DNA of 64,000 bases from Haliclystus octoradiatus (taxonomy: Eukaryota > Cnidaria > Staurozoa > Stauromedusae > Haliclystidae). The position numbers were made by a program, and so were the translations under genes. Each line of letters begins with the position of its first letter. Within the stretch, counting starts at the first letter, position 1. The stretch spans positions 14,240,110 to 14,304,109 of the forward strand of contig OU744452.1 of NCBI GenBank assembly GCA_916610825.1, in the 5' to 3' direction. This document shows positions 23,739 through 34,124 of the stretch, in pieces. The notes beneath the pieces were generated by a model. The model did no database searches, was not told the origin of the DNA, and was given only the letters and a program-made list of their open reading frames with translations.

Positions 23739-26700
23739 TCAACAATTCCGAATATCAACTGGATTATTTAACTCATCCATCAGTAAATATGAAGTAACTA
23801 CGACTAACACGAAAACAAAACTTTATAAAATATTGAAGCATATCGTATTATCCACCATAAACAATTTGTATGTCACAATAACTACATCATTCACTACTGT
23901 ACTCAAATGTTTTTCACAGATCAACCAATACTTTATAACACTTATCTATCTAATAATGCTCTGCTGTGGTGATATACATCCCAACCCTGGACCAATTCAT
24001 AATATTAACATCGTCAGCTGGAACTGCAACAGTCTAAGGGGGAAGCAGCACGAAATCGACCACCTCACTAATAAATTATCACCGAATATCATTGCCCTAT
24101 GTGAAACCAAATTAAACACTAATATCAACAATAAGCAAATAGACTTAGATGGATTCACTCTACATAGGAAAGACCGTCCCAACAGCACTGCTGGAGGTGG
24201 GCTTGTATTCTACATCAACGACAACATCGCTTGCAGAAGAAAACCTAAATGGGAAAATAATGAAATTGAGATGATGGCATTCGATATTAAATTTGGCTTA
24301 AAAAAGGTGTCAATAATATTAACATACCGGCCACCAAATTTTGCACTGAAAAAGTATTTTGACTGTCTGAATAGTATTATGGAAACATTACTTAGATCAA
24401 GATCTGAGGTAGTATTGCTAGGTGATTTGAATTACGATATTAGCAAAAAAGTGAATAACACTCCTGGACAATCCCTTCAAGAATTTATTGATAACTACGC
24501 TCTCATCAATCTGATCAATGGACCAACCAGACCATCATCAGGGACATCACTTGATGTCATACTCGTATCGCATCCAAGACACTTCGTTGCTAGTAACATC
24601 ATCGCAACTGGAGCTTCCGACCACAGTATCTGCATGACAACATACAAAACTAAATGCCTACGCACACAGCCAAGATTAATTACTTACAGAAAAACGAAAA
24701 ATACAAACTTTACTTCACTCAATAATGATCTCTGTGGGATACAATGGGAACGTATGTACACTAATGATAACGGTGAGCTACTGTCAGCCGATGATGTATG
24801 GAACAGATGGTTCTTTGAAGTTAACTCAGTCATAGAGAAACATTCACCATTGACATCTAAACTTATCAAGGCACAAAGACCACCATGGATTACAGCTAAA
24901 ATCGACGAAGCTATCAGACTCAGAGATCACTTATCGAAGTTACCACGAAATGAAGAAAATATTCGCCGCTTCCACACTCAACGGAATCTAGTCACAAAAC
25001 TTAAACGACACAGCCTCTAACAATATCTCGAAACATCTTCAAAGACTGAACCCTCAAAATTTCACCGTAACCTACAAAAAATCACTGGTCTTGGGAAAAA
25101 CAAATCTGCTAATGTAGCTAATTTATTGGAAAACAATTGCTTAATAACCTCCGCTAAAGAAAAAGCACAAATAATAGGAAGTTATTTTAAAAAATGTATA
25201 CCACCTACTCCAAACTGGACTGCCGACTATCTCAAAAATCACCCAAGCATACATCAAATCATGAATCGCTCCTGCACTTCCTTCTGTTTTAAATACACGT
25301 CAGACAATGAAGTAAATAACATTATCAAAAGATTCAGAACTAATAAGGCAACTGGGGCCGATAACATATCCGTAAGCTTCCTCAAAACTATCCTACCTAG
25401 CCTCACCTCTCCTATTACCGATCTATTCAATCACTTAATAACAATAAATGAAATACCAAAAGCCTGGAAACATGGCATAGTCTCACCAATATACAAAAAA
25501 AACGATCCATCAAATAAAGAAAATTATCGACCAATTACCATCCTCACTCATATCTCCAAAGCATTCGAGAAAATCTTAGCAAATCAACTCCAAAATCACT
25601 TCAAACCAATTTTCCCACCTGATATGTTTGGCTTTGTACATAGTCACAGTGCTGAAATGGCCCTCATGAAACTCACACAAGATTGTAGAACAGCCATCAA
25701 CAAAAAACAAACTACTGCAATCGTCTCCCTCGATCTCTCCAAGGCATTTGATATGGTACACCATAAACTTCTGATGGAAAAACTGAGAGCTTACGGTGTA
25801 AATCCATCAAGTTGTAACTTAATCAACAATTACCTAAGTGGAAGAACACAATCTATCAGAGTTGAAAGTCAGACTTCCTCGCCCTTCTCCTGCCCTCGAG
25901 GAGTCCCACAAGGATCGATAATATCACCACTACTATTTAATATCTACGTAGCAGACTTTTCATTTCTTCCAATAACCTCTTCCATCATACGATACGCAGA
26001 TGATACAACGCTATACTATTCCTCCAACCACAAAAACACTGCTGTCCAACACCTCAACAAAGACTTGGAAAAGGTGCACCAATGGTTCCAGCTGAATTGT
26101 CTAAAGCTGAACCCCTCAAAAACTCAATGCCTACTAATCACTCACATTCCAGAACCCGACATTCACGTTACGAGCGCAAATCTTCTAAGTACTAATCAAA
26201 TACATAACAAAGACATTACAATCGATGATGTAACCTTACCTTGGCTCAATATAATAAAGATACTCGGTGCTCACATTGACAGTAGATTAAACATGAGATG
26301 TCATCTTCGCAATTGCATCAGAAAAGCCAATCTCTCCCTATATCAAATCAAACAGGTTAAGAAATCCCTAAACCCACACCTTGCCAATACACTTTACAAG
26401 ACAAACATCCGTCCTCACCTAGAACATTGTAGCCTACTTCTTCTTGGAATTAATCAAACGGATAGACTAAAATTAGAAAGAATTCAAGAAAAATCACTAA
26501 AACACCTAACACGACCCAATACTGGTAAAGAATATCGTCTTCCATCTCTACACGTCAGAAGAATAGTAAAATTTACCAATATGATCCACAAAACACTCAT
26601 AACAGAAACTCCAAAACTTTTACACTCCCTCTTCAAGATATCCAACACTAAATATACGTCATCTTGCCGTCCAAACAAACTCATCCCACCCATTTGCAGA

Positions 26701-26871
26701 ACAACCCTGATGAAATGGTCGATTGTAGCAGTAGGTACTAGAGTCTGAAACTTTATCCCGGAGGTAATACGTGGGGAATCAATAAGAACATTCAAAGAGT
26801 CAACTCTTGCGTATTTGACATCCCTGGAATGGAAAATAAATTATTGGTTTATGTCAATCAGCTGTCGATAG
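23725..26871 (+). pseudogene. LINE ORF2: APE endonuclease plus reverse transcriptase, two nonsense codons
   Basis: ATG at 23725 overlaps the ORF1 end in a different frame. About 90 residues of variable sequence end in CCGDIHPNPGP, a 2A-like motif. The APE-type endonuclease follows (VSWNCNSLRG, ALCETKL, LLGDLNYDI, ASDHSI), then, after a TAA at 25018-25020, a spacer and the reverse transcriptase (ENYRPITILTHISKAFEKI, SLDLSKAFDMVHHKLL, GVPQGSIISPLLFNIYVADF, RYADDTTLYYS), with a thumb ending GTRV. A TGA at 26746-26748 then stands where relatives have Trp (GTRVWN); the same frame continues to TAG at 26869-26871. Catalytic residues of both domains are visible. The protein would nick target DNA and prime reverse transcription there. 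Broken by two point changes only. Confidence 0.85.
23962..23994 (+). other. 2A-like (StopGo) motif upstream of the LINE endonuclease
   Basis: Encodes CCGDIHPNPGP after a hydrophobic stretch (FITLIYLIML). It matches the 2A consensus D(V/I)ExNPGP except that Glu is His. In several animal LINEs, 2A-like peptides sit in exactly this place and cause ribosomal skipping between the last Gly and Pro; whether the His variant works here is not known. Confidence 0.6.
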
Positions 26872-27116
26872 TTAGATTAATGTTATATATATCAAAAACA
26901 CTAGTATTCTCCTCATAAATATAATACAATTAGCATAATTATGGAACTTGTCTCGTTCAAAAAACGAAAAAAAAAAACGAAAAAAAACGAAAAAAAAAAA
27001 CGAAAAAAAAAAAAAATTAAAAATAAAAAATTAAAAAATAAATTCGTATCAATGTATAAACGAGCATTTGCTCATTTTGGTTACGAATCGAAATAAAATT
27101 ATACACACACACACAC

Positions 27117-27130
27117 ACAACGTCAACACA
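27117..27130 (+). repeat. Right target-site duplication of the LINE
   Basis: Exact copy of 22417-22430 (ACAACGTCAACACA), directly after the (AC)n end of the element. Confidence 0.8.
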
Positions 27131-27998
27131 TTGTTTATGTTAATCATCGATAAATGAGGAAGGTGAATGGTGCCCGTTATAGACAGGTGTCCTCTCTGTG
27201 AAAACTTTGCCAAAGTTAAAAACAAATATTGGAGAATTTACTGTAATTTATATAATTTACTGTATCAAACTTCAAAATACCTGTTGTTCTTACCATTCAA
27301 TGATTAATGCAGAGATCCACTCAACCGATACAGCAATAATATTTACATACCAATGCCTTTCACTGTGAAAATCAGTTCATTAACTGGTTAACTAACTTAC
27401 AATCCATATTTATTTCATTCGAACTATGTAGTCAACATACCATTTACTTATACATAGCCCATACTTTTTTAATTTGAAATAAGTAGTACAATAGAGTATC
27501 AATCTCATTTTTACTATACTTTACAAGTTACATGTATGTAAGGATTAGTTATCATTTTGATAACTTATCAAAACTGAAATGCATTATCAGTGTTGCTCTG
27601 CATTTTTAATTCCTAATCATGATTTTTTCGTTTTATTGACATTATCTTCGAAAATTCTTACTGCAGGCTACTAAAGGGAGCGAAGCGACCTCTTCGTGGA
27701 AGCCGGAGCTGACTGCCTCTTGGCGCAGGCCACAAGCCGAAGGCTTATATTCAATATAGTTTAAACACAATGAAAAATTATAGTTAACATACTTTACTAG
27801 CAAAAGCAAATAATGGTTTATTTGCTGGTCAGCATAATGTCAGCATTATCCTGAAGGGACATATAGACAACAACAACAACAATAAGGCAAGCAAGCAAAT
27901 AATATCTCATCGAACTATAATGATAATCTATTTTATGTTGATATTGTGCAATTTTGAAAAAATTTCAGTTTTCTATTTCATGGAGAATAATAATATTT
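27131..27998. other. Intergenic
   Basis: No gene recognised. A small GC-richer patch at 27665-27745 (CTAAAGGGAGCGAAGCGACC...) is unlike its surroundings but matches nothing I recognise. (CAA)n near 27867-27883. Confidence 0.4.
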
Positions 27999-30299
27999 TT
28001 AATAGGTGCTAATTTTTGTGAACGATTTTCGCTCAGTAAAGAATTGATTATATATCTTCTGATCTAGCTGCACGGTATTTATATACGAGGTTGCCCAGAA
28101 TCTATTAGGGGCATTCGGGTATGTCGTTAGTTTTATATTGTCATTGGATATAACCACACCGTTTGAGACTGCTCCTATCGTGGGAGGAATAGCAGATGGG
28201 CTTGTGAGATTAGTATACAATGGTTGAATGCTTGAGAATATTTCTTTCTGGATTGTATACGTGGTCTTGCCTGTGGCATATTTCATGTACAGACGGTACG
28301 GTCATGCCAACCCAATTAATGTTGATACCCAGTATGATGTTTTGTTCAGCCACCAAGGGATATCCTTAGAATCAGTATAACCCATAAGCCTCTCTTTGAA
28401 TCCTTTAATCTCTGTATCAAGATCAAAATCAATATATTTATCCCTATGCTTATTTCTTATCATCAGATTATATTTTTGATGTTCAAATCATCGTCTTGTT
28501 TCTTCATCTCCAAATTCAACATTTTTTGTTAATCTTATACGTGTTACACCATTAGGAACAAGATCTGGGATTGTTGATGCTGAATTGTCTCGCCATGCAA
28601 AAAGAAATGACTCTGATTCGCGGTATTTTTCTACCCTCTCCTCGTAGGTTTCTGTTCTTACTTGTTGGTTGCCAAAGGGATCCGAGTAGTACACCAGTCG
28701 TGTGCGTGTTTCAAAATGCCAACAGGAAACACTCATTGTCAATTCTGGTGGGATCAAACGAATCGCATCCATGAATACCTGGACGTATTCAGATTGCATT
28801 ATATTATTCAGGTATTCATTTTCGTTAGAGGAAAATGACTCAATTAAAACAATGAAATATGCAATAAATATAAACACGAATGCTTCTATTCTCAAAATAT
28901 AGATTAACATTGGATAGTAGCTGTAACAGTTTGCTGCCGAGCAGCTGATAAGATAAATGAACCACAAACAAAAAAAAATGTAGTAATCAATGGATAGAAT
29001 TCTGCGTATGCTTATGTCACAGCAGCAATAATGAATAAATGGAACGATAACATGAAGCAGTGAAGTCAGCAGCGGTGTCAAAACTATTAGCTTCAATACC
29101 GATATAGAAGAGGTACTACTTTGACTGGCTCTTCTCCTATTTCGTACAATCGGGGCATAACGACGTTCGCACGTACTGTTTCTTTCCCAGTGAAATTTGT
29201 TTGTATTTGAACTGTCAGGAACGCATTGGGCAACAATAAACCTTGGTTGATACCCGTCTTCACAGAACAAAGATGCTATGCTATAATCACTTCGTTTTCC
29301 GATTGCTTTCAATGGTCTTTCGTTGTATTTTTTGTCCAAGTCAAGACATTGCGTCCTTCTATCGGGGCATGTCTTTCCACGATGCAGCTCATTACATTGA
29401 CAAAATGACTCATTAAAAGATTTCACAAAGCATTTCCCTTCCCCATTGCAAGGCTTTACTTCATTGTCACAGTTGTGCCCTTGGAAGCCTTTACAACTCA
29501 AATTAATATCGTTTCTCACTTTCCAGACACCGTTTTCAAGTAACCACCATGACTTCGTTATGAACTCGGGAAGCAAAGCGTTGCCAGGGTTATACAGATA
29601 TCCTCTATCTCTTTTGTAAACGGGCCCAATATACGAGACATCAGAAAAGTAAAACAAATACGACGTCACACCAGTACAAGTGTTTCTGTATACAGTTCGA
29701 TTCGATAACATCACATCGAGGTATAATTGGTACTTAATTATCGTTGGGTCGTTGATAATTGAGCTTGAGCCGTTGGCAAAACTGAGTTCCATATATGAAT
29801 TTAATCGCAAAGACGATAATGGTAGCGGGCATTTGAATTGATCTTTAGATACACATACAGCCTTTATATCATTCGCTGGAAAAGAAAAACCGGCGTTATT
29901 CAATGATTGAAAATAATACCAAAGTACGATAATATTTTTAAATGGCTCATCGCTGTCAAATGTCATGTTGATATTAAATTCTGATTGCATGATATTCAAG
30001 ATTGACGACTGTACACCAACAAAAGTATCCGTTGTATTTCCACCAGCAAAGTAGATTATATGATGCTTCCTTGAAAATTGTATGTATATTGCTTTATCCT
30101 GCATTTGATACGTGTAAACGCCATCTAGAAGTGCAGGGACATGGTTATAGAATCCTTGCAGGAAGGAATAAGGAAAAAAATTTTCAGTCGATGTTTGCAA
30201 TAAGAATCTTTCACATGGCTTTCTTATCTCAATTAAATTTCCAACACCTACAAATGATGAAATTACGATCACTAACGATGGCAATAAAAAGCAAACCAT
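27999..30299 (-). pseudogene. EGF ectodomain fused to a TMEM151-like membrane domain; two in-frame TGA codons
   Basis: ATG at 30299-30297 starts 603 codons to TGA at 28490-28488. A signal peptide (MVCFLLPSLVIVISSFVGVG) leads a Cys-poor, glycosylation-rich ectodomain of about 280 residues, an EGF-like module (about 283-311, PCNGEGKCF to GKTC) and a sushi-like segment (about 318-378). Hydrophobic spans at about 400-424, 434-455 and 463-488 follow, then a cytosolic region resembling TMEM151 (SCWHFETRTRLVYYSD, ESFLFAWRD, VTRIRLTKNVEF). Beyond the TGA the same frame continues with TMEM151-like sequence (DIPWWLNKTSYWV), meets a second TGA (28304-28302) where the family has Trp, and goes on to TAA at 28001-27999. 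No introns. Either a recently broken gene, or a shortened 603-aa protein is made. The TMEM151 assignment rests on remembered family motifs. Confidence 0.7.
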
Positions 30300-32742
30300 G
30301 ATGTTATGTCTATAATAATGTGTTCCTCTCACAATGACAGAATGAACGATTCATGCGTTTTTGTATATTGGTTGTCAACCATGAAATAAACATGATGACT
30401 ATACGAAGGTAAATACTGTACCAACAATAACGTACTAACGCCCGTATGGCAATGTAGCCAAGAACAGTTGTATATTAACAAGATGTATGGATACTGTTGT
30501 AACATTTGGAGTATATATCAAACAATGAAGACGTTTGATAAAGATTGAATTCTATTGAGGTTGGGAACATCGACACAGTTCATGTAAACGAGCACAATGT
30601 AAACGAGCATCATAGCTCATATTGATATGCGGATAAAAATAAAATGTAAAAGTGAGCTATGTCCGGGCTGAAGTCCAATGGGTCTATAAAGTTCAAATAC
30701 TCCCGCCGAAAATTGCCCATTGGGTGGGTGAGAAAATGAGAGCCGATCGTTGAGCAAAAATGTAACGTTAATGTAAACCATCGAAGCTGTAATCAATTTT
30801 AAACCTGAATCGATAAAGAAATCGTGGTGCTTGTTCCCAGAACATTATATAATAATAATAATATCTTTAGGGTTATGTAAACAGTTATGCAAGCCTTAAT
30901 TAGTATAATAAGAAAATGCTGCATCATGCAAACAAGTGGACATATTACGTCCTACTATGTACGTCTATTACAGGCTGGACAATTTTTGTCCTACTAGTAA
31001 GGCTACTAAGCCAAATCATGTCCGTATATCAAACTAGGTCACCCTCCCTTGTAATTGGAGGTATAATATTTAACGTGACCATCATTAGATAATAATTATC
31101 ATTGTATTTGATAATCTATCTATTATATATTCATCTCTTGTTTTATTGCTATAAAAGCAAATGTATATCAACATTGTAATGCAACATTTCTTGTCGCAAC
31201 TATATAAAGTGTATAGTCATTGAATGTAACGTGACAGAAATATTTGGAGTATATTTTTGCCTGATGCATCTAAGGTATTTAAGAAAGGAAAGTAAAGCCT
31301 AAAGTAAAAATTATTTGAGGTGGTAGTATAACTGGACTAGTCAAAATCGTTTTTAGCAGTATTCTATTGATAATGTAAACAGTATTATCAATCACATATT
31401 CCAGTGCAGTTCACGCCTGCAGTCGTAGGCATAGCGTATGCTTGAGTGGCTCAAGTGTAGCTTTCTTTTTGCTGCCCTCACTTAATGATTGGAAAGCGGT
31501 CAAATCCCAATCCACCATCAAGATTGGCATAACACAGAGGAGAGAATTGAGCAAGTCAAAGCGTATATTAAATAATGAGGATGTTTATTTTCTCATTAAC
31601 TTATGGGAAAACGATGTACTGGTCCCACACCGATGAAAAATATATATAGCATATATTAAACCCCTATAAACATGTTTTTTCTATTGCTTGATTTGGTTTC
31701 AATTTTCAAATATCACCTACACATCCTGGAGTTGAAACCACTAGCGTAAACGTCCTGCTATTCGATTTACCCTGCAAACACTGAACATTCACGGAACGTT
31801 TGGGACGCCATAGACGAAATTCCCGGGACGAAATTAGACGTTTACGGAATAGTTTGCCGGGTATAGGCAACGGATTTACGTTCATTATTTCGAAGATGTT
31901 GTCAATGTCAAATTTACAACGTTTTGATTAATGAAAATTTTAAGTTGAACGTGACGACGCTTGCATATATTATGATGAAAACAACACAGCTGGGATTTAC
32001 AAAATGTAAAATTGATTAGAAAATCGTTTTATAAACTAAATGCAGGATTATAAGGTTGAGAAAAATGTTTACATTATCAACAGAACATTAAAGAGGCACT
32101 CATATGGAGCAAGGGAGACTCGTCCTAACCCGATGGAAGCAGGGAAAAATACAGTGACTGTACATCAAACTTCGTTTGCAAAATAGTGTATTTGGAATGA
32201 GTCATGATGTGATTTCAGTTCAATAAGTAAGTAATTACGAACTCCATTATAATTTGTTGAATTATTTTTTCAAACTTTACATTTTGAATTTTGGATTAAT
32301 ATTTGAAGAATCAAGTCATTCTCCCGAATCGAATGCCCTCCATGACCGATTCTAAAAAAGCATCTAGGAATGGGCATCAAAAATTGTTTAATCTAACATA
32401 TACAATTGGAATATACGTATGTACTATATATGACTCACTCTACTCAGATGATTCTCACCAATACTATTTAAAATCACATCAGATAACTGACTATACGGTA
32501 AAAACAAAAACGTCAAAGGTGGAACTCGCTTTACTCTCAATAGTTGTTCACCTCCATACTGCCATGATCACATTGATCATACATCACCGATAATTCAGGG
32601 GCGGGTTCCAGCTGAAATTCGGACTGGTGCTGGGAAGGGACCGTATAGGGTTGGGGGAATGAGCTATTACATCCAGTCAGTGTAAAAATATTGAATGCAT
32701 GATATAGACAACTGAATTATAGAGGAAATCTATCAGCAAAAG
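30300..32742. other. Intergenic
   Basis: No convincing gene. At 30585-30660 the text GTAAACGAGCAT, GCTCAT and then AAATAAAA resembles the LINE 3' end at 27055-27100 and may be a related 3' tail. A plus-strand frame at 32303-32593 has no known motif and is probably chance. Confidence 0.4.
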
Positions 32743-33020
32743 AAGGATTAGCTCAGATGGCAGAGCAACCGAACTTCAGGTCGGATCATATCTGATCGAC
32801 TGTGGTTCAAATCCCCCTAAGGTCAACTCAGCCTTGACTTTATCTGAAACATCAAATGAGTACCATCTGTGGATGGCGGATGGAATGGTCCAGAGGGAAT
32901 TGCATTGTGATTAGCTGCGGTGCATCGTTGCGCATTGACAATCAAGACCTTTCTGCCATGAAATCTGTTGACATTGATCTGCAGTGTCGCGGCTGAGATC
33001 AACAAAGAGCGTTTAAAATC
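32743..33020 (+). mobile_element. tRNA-derived SINE, copy 1
   Basis: The head resembles a tRNA with an A box (TAGCTCAGATGG, 32749-32760) and a B box (GGTTCAAATCC, 32804-32814). The body, including CGGTGCATCGTTGCGCATTG and TGCAGTGTCGCGGCTGA, is shared with a second copy at 38772-39060. The A-B distance and the shared non-tRNA body exclude a real tRNA gene. Confidence 0.7.
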
Positions 33021-34124
33021 ATTGCTCTCTGCGAAAAAAGCCACTCATCTAGAGGAGTGGTATGGGTGCCTTCGGTAGGGCGACACCGTCTACATTACAT
33101 TATTTACTTTATCAGCAGAGGTTCTAGAAAAATGAATGGAAAACAGATTTATTTGCCTGTCACCAAACATCAGCAGGCCAACAGAACCGACAGCAGCACA
33201 AATAGAAGGCTTTTAAGCCAAGCATTAATTCATTATCATTCAAAACAAATGAACAGAGGGATACAATAATTTAACAGGCCATTACGCCTGCATTTCTGCT
33301 GATACCAAGGGCAGGTTATTCTCACGCAGGTCTGATCACAAGCTTGACTGTAGAAAAAGAAAATATTTTTTTATATCTATCACGCTATGTCTGTGATCGT
33401 AAACAGATGGGACAAGGCTTTGATACTGATGAACACATAACAGCTAGCTAGAAATTAGACTCTCGTTCTTTAGCTATTAGACAATTACACCTCCCAATGT
33501 TCCAATCCCCTTGTTCTTCGATGAATAAATAGTCTCACTTCAGCCAAATAATAAACAAATGCAATAAGCATGCAAAATGCACATCTTTACAGTGATATAA
33601 CTCAAAATAATCTACGTAAGAAAGGCTGAATACTCATATCGTAAAAGTTGAGAGCAAATTGAAACTTTAACTTGCGATCAAGCGAGATCGCTGGATTTTT
33701 TTTGGGAGATAATACCCCCACAGCCATATACCTATCAGAACCTCATTAAATTGAAGAAAACGACTTACCAGAACCAAAGTAGAACCAGAGAAATCCTCCT
33801 CAGCCAGTCGTCAAACTGCATGATTTGAGGGTGAAAGACATTAGACATTTTGTATATAAATCAATATTATCTTGTTTCATTGCATAATACTGAATTCGTA
33901 AGTGTAACAGTATTCTTGATACGGATTCACATTGATGATGATTTATAAAAATTTATATTTATTTATAATGATATGACTTGTTGTTTTTGTTTTAATATTG
34001 TAATTTTGATTAATTCTAACGATTTTTTAATCCATACAAAATTTTCAAAATTTGATCAATAATTAGATATACAAACAGCGTAGATGATGTTTTGTAATTA
34101 TACAAAAAAGCTGGTAAAGAAATC
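33021..34124. other. Intergenic, 3' of secreted-protein gene 3
   Basis: AT-rich. No gene, RNA gene or repeat recognised beyond the end of the SINE. No canonical AATAAA directly follows the stop codon of the gene to the right. Confidence 0.4.

Larger units (their letters stand above)
22431..27116 (+). mobile_element. Near-complete non-LTR retrotransposon (CR1/L2/Jockey-like LINE)
   Basis: 4686 bp between 14-bp direct repeats. Layout: 5' UTR (22431-22697), ORF1 with a CCHC zinc knuckle (22698-23738), ORF2 with APE endonuclease and reverse transcriptase (23725-26871), 3' UTR with A-rich runs interrupted by CG (about 26965-27040), and a terminal (AC)n tract (27103-27118). The 5' end is probably original, because the target duplication lies directly beside it and a full 5' UTR is present. 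ORF2 carries only two nonsense changes (25018-25020 and 26746-26748) and no frameshift, so the insertion is recent in evolutionary terms but inactive as read. Confidence 0.88.

Noticed and set aside
8894-28304. TGA standing at expected Trp positions in the gypsy relic, the LINE and the TMEM151-like gene, suggesting UGA might encode Trp
   Set aside because: Every Trp in the intact FKBP, TRIM and secreted-protein exons that I checked is TGG and none of their exons has an in-frame TGA. TGG-to-TGA is a common single transition, so independent decay explains the three cases.
30300-30332. Start of the TMEM151-like frame at 30332
   Set aside because: The codon there is GTG; the ATG at 30299 directly begins a clear signal peptide.
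32303-32593. 96-codon plus-strand frame
   Set aside because: No motif and ordinary AT-rich composition; not supported as a gene.
32743-32820. A tRNA gene, from the A and B boxes
   Set aside because: The head does not fold into a proper tRNA by eye, the box spacing is long, and the head plus a non-tRNA body is repeated at 38772; it is a SINE. The same applies to 63431.
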